Assembly (NCBI RefSeq): GCF_017654505.1 | Contig: NC_054536.1 | Coordinates: 33,707,446 to 33,771,445, forward strand | Direction of reading: 5' to 3' | Source: Polyodon spathula | Lineage: Eukaryota; Chordata; Actinopteri; Acipenseriformes; Polyodontidae | Length of the DNA: 64,000 nucleotides | Position numbers and translations under genes: made by a program | The notes under the pieces: model-generated | Seen by the model: the letters and a program-made list of their open reading frames with translations, nothing else | Told to the model about the DNA's origin: nothing | The model's database searches: none | Part shown: positions 42,565-54,436 of the stretch, piece by piece | How positions within the stretch are numbered: the first letter of the stretch is position 1 | Layout of the letters: each line of letters starts with the position of its first letter

Positions 42565-44009
42565 CAGTGCCTATGGAAAGTCTACACCCCCTTGAACTTT
42601 TTTCACATTTTGTTGTGTCAGTGCATCAGAGTTTCATGCATTTAAATGAGCATTTTTTTTCCCACTTATCTACACACCATACTCCACATTGTTAAGGGGA
42701 AAAAAGTTTTTTTATTGAGAAAAAAACATTATATATTAAAAATACAAAACTGAAATATCATAATTTGATAAGACTCCACCCCCCTGAGTTAACACTTGGA
42801 GGAAGCACCTTTGGCAGCAATTACAGCTGTGAGTCTGTTGGGATAGGTCTCTATGCACACCTAGATTTTGGCAATATTTGACCGTTCTTCTTTACAAAAC
42901 TGTTCAAGCTCTGTCAAGTTCCTTGGGGAGCATTGATGGACAGCAATCTTCAAGTCATGCCACACATTTTCGATTGGATTTAGGTCGGGGCTCTGACTGG
43001 GCCATTCAAGGACATTTAACTTTTTGTTCCTTAGCCACTCCAGTGTAGCTTTGGCTGTGTGCTTTGGGTCATTGTCATGCTTAAAGGTGAACTTCCATCC
43101 CAGTTTCAGCTTTTTGCAGAGAGCAGCAGGTTTTCCTCAAGAACTTCTCTGTACTTTGCTCCATTCATTTTCCCTTCTATCCTGACAAGTGCCCTAGTCC
43201 CTTTTGATGAGAAGATCCCCATAACATGATGCTGCCACCACCATGCTTCACAGTAGGGATGGTGTTCTTTGGGTGATGTGCTGTGTTGGGTTTGCGCCAA
43301 ACATAACGCTTTGCATTTAAGCCAAAAAGTTCAATTTTAGTTTCATCTGACCACAAAACTTTTTGCCACATGGCTACAGAATCTCCTAACTGTTTTTTTG
43401 CATACTTCAAACAGGATTCAAGGTGGGCTTTCTTGAGTAATGTCTTCCTTCTTGCCACCTTACCATATAGGACAGATCTGTGGAGTGCTTTGACCAGTAT
43501 TGGCCATAAAAGCCTGTAGCTCCTGCAAAGTTGCCATTGGCCTCTTGGTGGCCTCTCTGATCAGTTTGGAGGGACGGCCTGATCTAGGCAGGGTCTTGGT
43601 GGTACCATACACCTTCTTCTGAAAGCGCCACGGTGCTCATGGTTGAGTCTTTGCTTTGAAATGCACTACCCAGCAGAGGGAACCTACAGGAACTGCTGAA
43701 TTTATCCTGAAATCATGTGAATCACTACAGTTTAACACAGGTGGAGGCCACTTAACTTGGTGTGTGATTTTGAAGGTGATTGGTAACACCTGAGCTAATT
43801 TAGGAGTGCTATTACAAGGTGGGTGGACACTTATCCAACCATGCTATTTCAGTTTTTATTTTTAATTAATTTTCTACAAATTTCTAGAATATTTTTTTCA
43901 CTTGGAAGTTGTGTGGTAGGATGTGTAGATAAATGAAAAAAAAAATCCAGGCTATAAGGCAACAAAGGTGAACATTTTGAAAGGGGGTGTAGACTTTCTG
44001 TAGGCACTG
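42565..44009 (-). mobile_element. Tc1-like transposon C, complete ends (1445 bp)
   Basis: Both ends carry CAGTGCCTA...AAAGTCTACACCCCC in inverted orientation with flanking TA (42563-42564 and 44010-44011). The inverted repeats are about 240 bp and diverged. The minus-strand transposase relic contains [12 protein letters not shown] (first Asp), [18 protein letters not shown] and [14 protein letters not shown], but its N-terminal DNA-binding domains are largely lost to frameshifts and deletion. Confidence 0.92.
42830..43640 (-). pseudogene. Tc1 transposase (element C), frameshifted
   Basis: Open stretches 43458-43177 and 43300-43106 in different frames overlap at [11 protein letters not shown], showing a frameshift near 43225. 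The catalytic triad region (Asp, Asp, Glu with 34 spacing) is recognisable, down to [10 protein letters not shown] near 42890. It is closely related to the fragment at 7638-8069, with the same [13 protein letters not shown] context. Confidence 0.85.
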
Positions 44010-46693
44010 TATACATTATCATTCACATTCTGAGTATATTTTATAATCCTCATGCCCCATTCATGTATGTGGTTTAAAAATTGCATTTATTACATTAAGC
44101 TGGCCCTGGAACACATTGAGGGTCTATTTTAATGATCTAAATGTACAAACCTGATATTTACCCGTCAAATTTGTACTGTAAATATATTGTGTTTTGTTAT
44201 ATAAATCACCCCAGGAGTGAACACACAGAATGATTTAATACAAAGTTAAACGTGGTAGTATTTAGATCTACCACTTTTTATATAATTCAGACACCCCTCC
44301 TCATCCCAGCAGTGAAGGATCAATTGCTCACAATGGCCACAAACAGGACAATCCCTAAAATAAATATTTCAGTCAAAAAACATTACACTTTTCATGGTAT
44401 CATGTTCAGATAAAGTTTGACAGGCATCCACAAATGTTAAACCTCAGTAAGCATCAAGTCACAGTAAAAATGTTTCTTGAAATTGAGTCTGTTGGACTGT
44501 AACAACACCATTTCTGAAAATAGCATGTACAGCTCCAAATCTTCCAGACCACTGAGTCTTATCAATTTATCAAAGCATATGAATGACATTTCTTATGGTG
44601 ACGGGATAAATACCCCTCTAAGAGAAAGCTTATAAATGCTGGCCATTAGCGAATGCATTATTATTACTATAAAAACAAAAAATCTATTATTGTTACAAAA
44701 TAAATGTAATCATATTGCTGAGTTGTATGGTTCTAGTTTTTCAAAACAAACAGATATTTTTTTTTTCCTTCCAAATGAAAAAAAAATGCTTCAACTCTTT
44801 GAAAACACTCCCTGTTGCACGTGGGAAACTAATAGTTACTCTGCATCAGAATACCTTAAGGCTAACCTTGCCATTACAACACATACAATATTGCAAATGT
44901 CCAAAATTACCTTCTTGTGAAATTAAAGTTTACCTGATATGTGAGATCTGGATGATTTTGTATCGCAACTCCCATCACAGCTGACCCTATATTTTGAAAT
45001 ATGTTTGGAGACAGTACACAGTTCATAAGTTAATTCTTAAAAGAACTGGTCGATTCATAAGTTAAATCGTAAGTTAATTTGAATATTTATAAATAATATT
45101 TTTAATTTATAAATTAATTCTTAAAATGTATAAATTAATTTGGCAATTGAACTTTTTAAAGCCTCTGTTTGAACACTGTTAATCATACGAGGGGGCGTTA
45201 ATAATCGATAGTGCTGCCAGTGGTTGTTTATGCCTTCGTGATGTCGTTGTTTTTCCTAGTGTATTTCTGCAGACTGGAGGCTCATGAACCATACAGCTGA
45301 AGATAATTAGCACGTGTGGCATCAACTGGATTAAAATAATGCAAGTAGTATATTAATTTGTAAACCAACCACATGCACATATTTACCCCCAAGCTGCAAT
45401 AGACCGGCATAGTTAGTACAAACATATTTTAAATAGCTGAAAAAATATCTTAAATAATTTTTATTATATATAATAAAGAAATCCATAGTAATCATCTGTT
45501 GGTTTAAAAATAAGGCAGTTTACATGGGGGATATGTCCCAGTCACTTTATCAATTATGGGTAAATGTCCCTCTCACATTGCAGGAGTACTAAAACACTTA
45601 TTTTACTAAAATATGTTGGTATGATCACTAGTCGGTATAGGTCAATGGGAAGAAAAATGAGACCGGATCTGGGATCACTGGAGCCGGATCATGAGATGGT
45701 GTTTTACTACGAAGATCTGGATCAGGCTCCACTGATCCGTAATGTTGATCTGATCCTGCAGCTGCACACACATTAACTAGGGAAACTGACCAATGAGAAG
45801 TGAACGTGGGGGGCGTGTAGTTTAAAGGCCCCAGCTCACACATCTGTCTACAGCCCGAGATCACTGTAATATTGGGGGAAATGGCAAGTGGATGGACAAA
45901 GATAGTGGAGGATGCGCTACGCTGCTGTATCAAAAACACAGGACAACGGTTTAAGTTTGTAAGTCACCATAACTACTTTACCAATGCTATCACACTGAGG
46001 TTTCTGTCTACTTACAGTGCAACTTTTCATTTTAAATTTGAAACAGTAACTTAAAACAGCAAATTATATTTGTTCAAATAAATATAGATATCAATAACAA
46101 CTAAATACATTACCACTTTTTACACAATTATACCAAATTAATGATGCTATATTACCAATTCTAAATTATTTTGCGTGTTTAAATACATCGCACAGACTCT
46201 TGCATCTCTGTATCAATGTTCCAAAAAATCTGTCACATTTTACTAAACATTTTTAAACTAATAAATAAACAATTACCATAATGAACATTATCGTTGTCTG
46301 CAGACTGGTGTTTATTTACATTATCTTCGATACACTGTGGTTTGAGGTTCAAGCTACAAGCATATTTACATGTTTTAAGTGGATGGAAGCTGAAAAACAC
46401 CCTTTCCTTATACTAATACATACTAGCATCATTTTAATAGCAACATGTATTTATCATAAGTATTTAAATTGTGGGGAAACCCTCAATGTTTCTAGAAATA
46501 TATTTCAAGGCAATTCTCATCCAGCTCCTCAAATCTGCATTATGCCACACTCGCTCTAGCGCTCAATGCTGCCTCAGGGGGCCGGTATGGGATCTGATCC
46601 TGGATCCAGGTTCCAATCTGAGTGGAGCTTCGTGCTCTTCGAAGACTAAAGTCATGGCTTCATACTTCCATGAAAAGTGACTGAATACAGCTA

Positions 46694-48127
46694 CACTGAA
46701 CAAAAATATAAACGCAACATGTATTGGTCCCATGTTTCATGAGCTGAAATAAAAGATCCCAGAAATATTCCATACACATAAAAAACTGAATTCTCTCACA
46801 AATTTGTTTACATCCCTGTTAGTGAGCATTTCTCCTTTGCAATCCATCCACCTGACAGGTGTGGCATATCAAGAAGCTGATTAAACAGCATGACCGTTAC
46901 ACAGGTGCACCTTGTGCTGGGGACAATAAAAGGCCACTCTAAAATGTGCAGTTCTGTCACACAACACAATGCCACAGATGTCTCAAGTTTCAAGGGAGTG
47001 TACAATTGGCATGCTGACTGCAGGAATGTCCACCAGAGCTGTTGCCAGAGAATTGAATGTTTATTTCTCTACCATAAGCCGCCACCAACGTCGTTTTAGA
47101 GAATTTGGCAGTAAGTCCAACCGGACTCACAACCGCAGACCACGTGTAACCACGCCAGCCCAGGACCTCCACATCCGGCTTCTTCACCTGCGGGATCATC
47201 TGAGGGCAGCCACTCGGACAGCTGATCAAACTGTGGGTTTGCACAACCAAAGAATTTCTGCACAAACTCAGAAATCGTCTCAGGGAAGCTCATCTGCATG
47301 CTCGTCGTCCTCACCAGGGTCTTGACCTGACTGCAGTTCGGTGTCGTAACCGACTTCAGTGGGCAAATGCTCACCTTCGATGGCCACTGGCACGCTGGAG
47401 AAGTGTGCTCTTCACAGATGAATCCCAGTTTCAACTGTACCGGGCAGATGGCAGACAGCGTGTATGGCATCGTGTGGGCGAGCGGTTTGCTCATGTCAAA
47501 GTTGTGAACAGAGTGCCCCATGGTGGCGGTGAGGTTATGGTATGGGCAGGCATAAGCTACGGACAACGAACACAATTGCATTTTATCGATGGCAATTTGA
47601 ATGCACAGAGATACCGTGACGAGACCCTGAGGCCCACTGTCATGCCATTAATCTGCCGCCATCATCTCATGTTTCATCATGATAATGCATGGCCCCATGT
47701 CGCAAGGATCTGTACACAATTCCTGGAAGCTGAAAATGTCCCAGTTCTTCCATGGCCTGCATACTCACCAGACATGTCACCCATTGAGCATGTTTGGGAT
47801 GCTCTGGATCGACGTGTACGACACATTGAAGAGGAGTGGGACAACATTCCACAGGCCACAATCACCAGCCTGATCAAATCTATGCAAAGGAGATGTGTCG
47901 CGCTCCATGAGGCAATGGTGGTCACACCAGATACTGACTGGTTTTCTGATCCACACCCCTACCTTTTTTTTTTTGACCAACAGATGCATATCTGTATTCC
48001 CAGTCATGTGAAATCCATAGATTAGGGTCTAATGAATTTATTTCAATTGGCTGATTCCCTTATATGAACTGTAACTCAGTAAAATCTTTGAAATTGTTGC
48101 ATGTTGCGTTTATAATTTTGTTCAGTG
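46694..48127 (+). mobile_element. Tc1-like transposon D, nearly intact (1434 bp)
   Basis: Ends read CACTGAACAAAAATATAAAC and, inverted, CACTGAACAAAATTATAAAC, both followed by GCAACATG, with flanking TA at 46692-46693 and 48128-48129. The ends differ at one position in the first 20, so this is the youngest Tc1 here. It lies inside the unclassified transposon at 45025-48630. Confidence 0.95.
46969..48025 (+). pseudogene. Tc1-family transposase (element D), one 2-bp frameshift
   Basis: Starts MPQMSQVSRECTIGMLTAGM at 46969, with HTH regions (STRAVARELNVYFSTISRHQ). After about residue 100 a 2-bp loss near 47268 shifts frame. The second frame (47405-48025 and upstream of it) carries LFTDESQFQLY (Asp), FHHDNAWPHVAR (Asp) and SPDMSPIEHVWDALDRR (Glu, 34 spacing). 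No internal stop was seen apart from the shift. It is a different Tc1 lineage from elements B and C. Confidence 0.9.
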
Positions 48128-50328
48128 TATTTGCCACACGCATCACTCACGGCAACATTATGCCAACAATGTATTGTTTTCAATGATTGCCGCAGGAATG
48201 TCTTTGAGTCTTTTAATTGGACATACAAAGGATGCAATGCTTTGTTATGCTTGTGTAACATATTGTATTATTTCAAATGGAATAATTTTCATGCACGCTC
48301 CAGCTACAGAAACTGTCCCTCCAGCCCCCTCCCCCCACTGCTAGGAACACAGCGACATCATTAAGGCTTTAACAAGCATTGGCAGCACTATTGATTTGTA
48401 GACTCCCCCCCGTGTGATTGACAATGTTCAAACATAGCCTTTAAAAAGTTCAATTACCAAATGAAGTTGAAAGTTCAATCAGCAAACAGCTCATTTATGA
48501 TTTAACGTAATAATTGACAAATTAAATTAATTTAGAAATTGAAGTATTTATAAACTTAAAAATTAATTTATAAGAATTCATTTACGAATTAATGTATGAA
48601 TTGACAAATTAATTAACAAATTAACTTTTAATGTCGACCCTTATAATGTTCCATACACATGTCGTTCTGTAGCTTGGCTCCTACAGAAGTTACAGATACT
48701 GGGTTCCTCACTCCTACACACTTACATACAGAATGTGTTCAGTGAAGCGGAACAGCAAAGTGTTTTGCCTGTATTCAAGCTTGTCTACAATAAGCAGACT
48801 TTCGATGACATTTTCAACAGAAACTTGAGACATGCTGAAGAAAACTGGCTCAGTTAGCGTTGCCCTTCAAAGTCCACATAGTTTTTTTTTTTTGTTGTCT
48901 TTTTTTACAAATTTAAGGTTTAACACCATTTCTATTTCAGGTTTGCTTCCAGAGCTAAACATTATTTATAAGTTGGACTGTAAACAAGGCCTGCTTGTTT
49001 AGTTGCAGTATGATTCAAAAAATAAATTCAACCTTGTTCGAAAGTTTAGTCAAACTCTGAAAAAAATAGAAATACAGTGCACTAGGCGTTAAAGGCCTGC
49101 TGTTGAATTAATTGATACAATCTTTTCCCCCAAGTGAACTAAAACAAGATAACATCCTTTTTTCTCTCCAACCCCAGTGACAGTGACCTTTGCATCAAGC
49201 ACTTTAATGAACAAAAGATTGTCCTGTAACACAATAATAATCAGGTTGTAATTCCTGGTAGCTCCTTTGGTTGGGAAACACTGCTGCACTGTTAATAACA
49301 TTTTTAAACAAAAACTAGCATCAATTCAAGATTTAATGCTGAACTGATACATTAATTTTAAAAATGAATATAATAGTAAACCATACTCTTATTTGTATGT
49401 AATTACATATGCTTATTATAAAGTGCTATAAATAACAGAACAGGGACCCTAGGTTTTTTGTTTAGGTAAAAGTGTAGTGTGCAAGTCGGTGACATGTCCT
49501 GGGAATGGAGTGCTACAGATGTTTAGGAGAGAAAGAGGAAGAATGCAAGGTGACTTTAAATGCTTTGTGATCGGTACTGTTGCAACACTTATATATTCTG
49601 CTAATTGAGAGGTCTATCAAATAAATTATTTATGACTGGAAGAAAGCGCCCCTATTTCAAATTTCAATATACCTGTAACACAGATATCTTGGCTGGGTAA
49701 TCTGAAATTAAAACGTAAATGGAGGCCATGTAAAGCTAAATTTTAAATTCAGTATGCTAAATGCTGCATTGTGACTTTGTATATACCTGTATATATCGTA
49801 GATTTAAAGGTGAAAATGAAGGAACTGCTAATTACCTGACATGCTGGTTATTATTATTATTATTTCACTTAACTGGCTATGAACTCAATCTCAGCTTGAT
49901 AAAAATTGCAGAGATCTACAAGATAGTAATCACAATGAGATTCCCACTAACATTGCTGTCTGTTTGTATTTGTTTCTATTGCTGTGTAGGTAAATGAAGC
50001 CAAAGGCTTCAGTTGATTCAACACTATTATACAACCCCTGTATAAACCCATGCAATTTTGAAGGGAGACAATAGAAGAACTAACCAGAATAATATGGTAC
50101 CAAGTCCACGATTACAGATCAAAAAATAAACTAAACACTATTTAATAATTACATGTTTTTACATGAAACACACCTGAAATGGATACTTAAATCAGTACAT
50201 TGTCTTAATATTGTATTTCTTTTACAATTGTATTTCTATTGTTGTTACTGTTTATATTATCAATTGACATCCTTACTAACTAATATCCTCTTAGAACTAG
50301 CTGAATTTATGAAGTGAGATTGTTTTAG

Positions 50329-51570
50329 ATTTCTATTACATTATAGTAGATGTTAAAAGTGCATGCTGATTTGAACTCAGCTCTCGCCAAGAAAAGCACT
50401 AAGACGTAGCTTTACAGTAAACTAATGTGATCCATCTGCATCTCCATCCATTTGCATTTCTTTCCATCTGATGATGCAGATATCCATGATGCAGGGATCA
50501 GCTTATTTTGCCTCCCCAGCACATCAGCACACACAACAGCTACGATGCTGGTTCCAGGGATCAAACACAAGTGCTGCCTCCCGTAAACATTTGTCGCGTG
50601 ACTCTACTAATGTCATTTCCAGTCGGACCTTGGCACACTCCTTGGTTAGAATGGAGACTGGTAGCTGCAGTATTCCTTTACCATAAAGTCCCACTCTGCT
50701 GAGGCAGCGTGGAACTCCCAACCATTTCCTGACGTATGAACTGATTAAAGCTTCCAGCTTCTCAACTGTTGTCAAGGAAACCTCCTAGTCAGTGGCCACA
50801 GCAGTCTTGGCAGTAGACCAAACTGAAAGCACCAGAGTTTCAGTTTGCCCTGTAAAGCGCTGCTGTCTATGCTCTTCAAACCTTCCATTGCTTGTTGTCT
50901 AACTTCTCCCACACAAACTGTGTCCTTTAGATCCCCGTCGTACCATCTCCCTAGACTTTTCACTGGCTTCTCAGACACTGTTGGTATTGCCTCACCATTA
51001 ATGTAGATACTTTTATCTACTACTTTACCTTTTAATTATAGAGACGCTCCTTGATGTAGATTCAATTTTATTGGTTAATTTGTCCAATAACCAATTAGTG
51101 CAGGCTACTGTTGAAGTCATGGTTGTCATGTCATAGATGTATGCTGGAGTTGGTGGTAGTCGCACTTCCATTGCCATGGTAAAAGACAGTGGAGAAATGG
51201 TACATCCTGCCATTATTCCAACTTCTAGGCATTGCCATGTAGTGCTGAATTCTGAAGTTGAAAAACTAAATTGCAAAACTCCAAAGTAGGCTTTCACTAA
51301 TTTTGTTATTGTCATTGGTAGACTGAAAAAAATCAAATGCTTCCCAAAGGAGTTCATGTGGCACTGAACCATATGTATTAGCCAAATCATGGAGCTCCTT
51401 CCTCTCCTTTTTAGCTGATTGAATTTGTTGCCAGATCACACTGATGTGTTCTAAGCATCCTGGGAAACCTGGAATGCCTGCTTTTTGTACTGAAGTGTCA
51501 ATGAAGCAGTTCTTTAATAGGTAAGTTGACAATCTCTGAGCAATAATGCTGAAGAAAATCTAATTTCTGC
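50329..51570 (-). mobile_element. LINE with restriction-like endonuclease, copy 2, internally deleted
   Basis: Minus strand. RT pieces include AGIPGFPGCLEHISVIWQQI, LANTYGSVPHELLWEAFDFF (motif A), EVGIMAGCTISPLSFTMAME (motif B) and a degraded motif C (AYIYDMTT). Then come KPVKSLGRWYDGDLKD and TVEKLEALISSYVRKWLGVP. After CLREAALVF it jumps straight into the 3'UTR (GATCCCTGGAACCAGCAT), losing the knuckle and endonuclease region that copy 1 keeps. The 3' end (TGTAATAGAAAT) coincides with that of copy 1. Confidence 0.83.
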
Positions 51571-51797
51571 ACCTACAACTGTGGCAATTGTGAGTTAGTA
51601 AATGGAAAATCGCTATACAAAATCACAGTATCAGAGGAGTGGAAATTGCATTTGCACCCTCCTATTTCAGATATTCACCTGGAATAATTGGTTGAAAATA
51701 ATGATCTAAGCAGAAACAACAATAGAGAAAGATAGTGTAACACATAGTAGGATATTAAGCTAATATTTCATATGATGACAATATAGATGCTATAAAG

Positions 51798-51900
51798 CAG
51801 GGGTTTTCAACCTTTCTTTGAAACTGTACCCCTTCTGTCGGGGGGTTTCAGCTAAAGCACCCTTTACAATTTTCACTCATTGAAAGGTACCACAGAGGCA
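51798..51900 (+). mobile_element. hAT-like terminus
   Basis: CAGGGGTTTTCAACCTTTCT followed by TGTACCCCTTCTG is the characteristic look of a hAT transposon end. The partner end and the 8-bp duplication were not found nearby. Confidence 0.35.
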
Positions 51901-52235
51901 GAATAATCTGATTAACAAATTTTTTCCCTGTTTATTTAACTACCAGTTTAAGACAGAATATCAAACAGTAGGCTTAATTCTTAAAACTTAATTACATGTC
52001 TTTGGATGCACAGAATTAAAATAGTATTTAGGATTCTCTTTGGAAACACTCATATTCGCTTTCGGCAAAGTCATTATACAATATAAAATAGTCACGTTTA
52101 TCACGTTACCATTTACTTCCTACCTCAGCATAATTATGTGTGCCATTTAAAATATTTACAACATCAAAAACATAACCTCAAGATGAAACTAGAATACCTA
52201 ACAATGATCTGTACAAGTCAAATATGTGTACTGTA

Positions 52236-52263
52236 TTTATTATTATTATTATTATTATTATTA
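52236..52263. repeat. (TTA)n microsatellite
   Basis: About 28 bp of TTA repeats. Confidence 0.92.
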
Positions 52264-53194
52264 CTGTTGGATGAACATATACTTTAGAGAAACTAGATAG
52301 TTTAAAAATTAGCTAGGTTACATAGACAGCTAGTATAATTTCAATAGTAAGTGAAGCAGCCAGGTGACAGGAGAGCTTTAGTGTACTCTAAATTTTATGA
52401 CAACTTGAACGGTGATTACACTGTATTCTGTGTTCTTAGGGAAGTGACACCTTTGGCTAAACATTCCTTTCCCATAGTTTAAACTTTATTCTTCTTTCTT
52501 CCTCCCTTTTCAACGATAGTTGCATTACCTTGCGAGTGAAAAACCTAAGGATGTTTTGAAGTGATGTTCTCTTGGAGATAGAGAAAAGTGGGTGCCACGT
52601 GATCAATAATATTTTTGGTTGGTAGGAGGCTTGTAAAACATGCATCAGTAAGTAATTGTCTTTTCTGATAGGTTAAGAAAAAAGGGGTGATATCATAAGG
52701 GAAGCCTATATTAATCAAAACATTGTATTGTCTTGTGGACTCCCTTCAAACTGTGTTTGGGGGAGGGGAGTTCCCAGTACCATTGCTATGTTAATAAAAA
52801 ATATAGTTGAAGTTTTGGAATTACAATAATTTTCTACTCACGGATGCATAGAGAAAAAAAAGGAACATTAAGAAATGTTTTAATATGTTAGCATTTTACA
52901 CTGGCAAGCCAATCATACAGAGACCACTTATCTTCTTTTTTTTTTCTTTAAAACTGGGGAGTTTGTACGACATGACAAACATGAACAAGGCGTTGGAGTA
53001 CAGTTCATAACACTAATTAAAGCGATTATTTTATGAATTTGATTATTGTGACGGTTAAATTGCACCGTCTGTAAAATGTTTTATTTTTATTATGTTTTTA
53101 TTTTATTTGTATGAAATAAACGGAACAGTAGTGACTATGGAAAGTTTTAAAAACTTTTTATTTTTCAAAAATTAACAGATTCATTTGTAAACTT

Positions 53195-54436
53195 TTGAAA
53201 ATGCTTGTTGTGATATTAGTCATACTAACAGATTTTTTAAAAAGGATTTTTGAACTTGATTTAAAAAACAGAAAGCACTATATTTGCTACAGGCAGATAA
53301 ACTTTAACACATACAGAGAGAACGCAATAACACATAACAGGCTACAGTTTTATCAGACGCTAGAGGGAACATTGTTCATTTCACCAGAGGGGCTTAACAA
53401 TTATATTTTATATCATGTTCACAACCAAGGAGGGATATGTATCAAATGTAAAATTAAAATGTAATGTATAAACTGAAAAGTGGATTCAAAAGGGCAGTGA
53501 TAGGGTAATTACTCTAACATTGGATATGTGCTTAAATGAACCCCTCTCCTGTGAAACACAAAGCAAAATTGTGCTCAAGGGAGGTTGTAGGTGTGTGTTG
53601 GACGGTGCTGGATATGTTTTGCTTTATTTTTCTGATCACAACTGAGCAAGAACATTATGGGAACAAGTTTAATACAGGTGGGATATACCTGTAAATATAG
53701 ATATTGTTAAAGGTTCTAATTTTGTATACGAATAATGTATCAGAAATGAATTATTGTAAATCCAACACCCGCTGCATATACCCCTATCACTTTCAGAGCT
53801 AGGAGTGGCAGAACAAGGTAAATGAACTTTTAAGAACGCTTAAAAAAGAGGAATAATTAGATGAAACATCTGTCTGTTACATTAATATCTGTAAGGGGAG
53901 AGGTTCATAAAAACACTGGATTAGCCTATATGACAGGCAGAAAAATGAGGAATAAATCAGAGGGCAAGTAATGATAAAAAAATTGCATTCAAAATACAGA
54001 ACCTTGGGATGCAAATTGGACCAATTTTGATATGTTTGATGTGCTCACAAATAGCTGTTTTGTAATAAGTGAAACAAAAATGAGAAATTGCACAATTATG
54101 CCTTAATTGAGATCTTGAGACTGAATAGCCTTTTTACAGGGGAAACAGATCATAGAGGATAAAGCAGCGATCATTTTTGTTTTATCTGTTAAGAGGCTGC
54201 ATCGAGTGTATGCATCCCCAGACGAAAGAAAGAAAATTCAAGGGAGAATGACCCTATTGAAGGTTGAAATGAAATCAGATATTATCAAAAGAATTACTAC
54301 TGCAGGTTCTGAAATGAAGTGGTTGCTGATTTCTGATGGATATTCAAGTGTTGGGACACAGGTGGAGACAATAATGAAACATTCAGCTGATCATACAGAA
54401 CGTTACATTGTCAGACAAACTTTACATTGCTGAAAA
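53195..54436 (+). pseudogene. Unrecognised coding-like remnants, three open stretches
   Basis: Three plus-strand runs have protein-like composition and lie in one direction: 53195-53464 (RKHYICYRQINFNTYRENAI, LNNYILYHVHNQGGICIKCK), 53472-53645 (LDMCLNEPLSCETQSKIVLK, GGCRCVLDGAGYVLLYF) and about 54137-54436 (DERKKIQGRMTLLKVEMKSD, MKWLLISDGYSS). They contain Cys pairs (CIKC, CRC). I do not recognise the family. They may be pieces of one decayed gene, perhaps from a virus or a large transposon, but this is a guess. No splice sites or element ends were identified. Confidence 0.35.

Larger units (their letters stand above)
45025..48630. mobile_element. Unclassified DNA transposon with about 300-bp inverted repeats
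   Basis: The left arm (about 45025-45300) and the reverse complement of the right arm (about 48340-48630) share GAACTTTTTAAAG, TGTTTGAACAYTGT, AATCGATAGTGCTGCCA/AATCAATAGTGCTGCCA and TGATGTCG in order. Outside these lie clusters of ATAAATTAATT and TCATAAGTTAA-like direct repeats at both ends. With the Tc1 at 46694-48127 removed, about 2.2 kb remains. It has no recognised transposase; one short frame (45872-46054, WTKIVEDALRCCIKNTGQ) could be part of one. Target duplication not found. Confidence 0.6.

Noticed and set aside
45564..45776. Short frame inside the unclassified transposon as its transposase
   Set aside because: It is short, driven by GATC-rich repeats, and has no catalytic motif.
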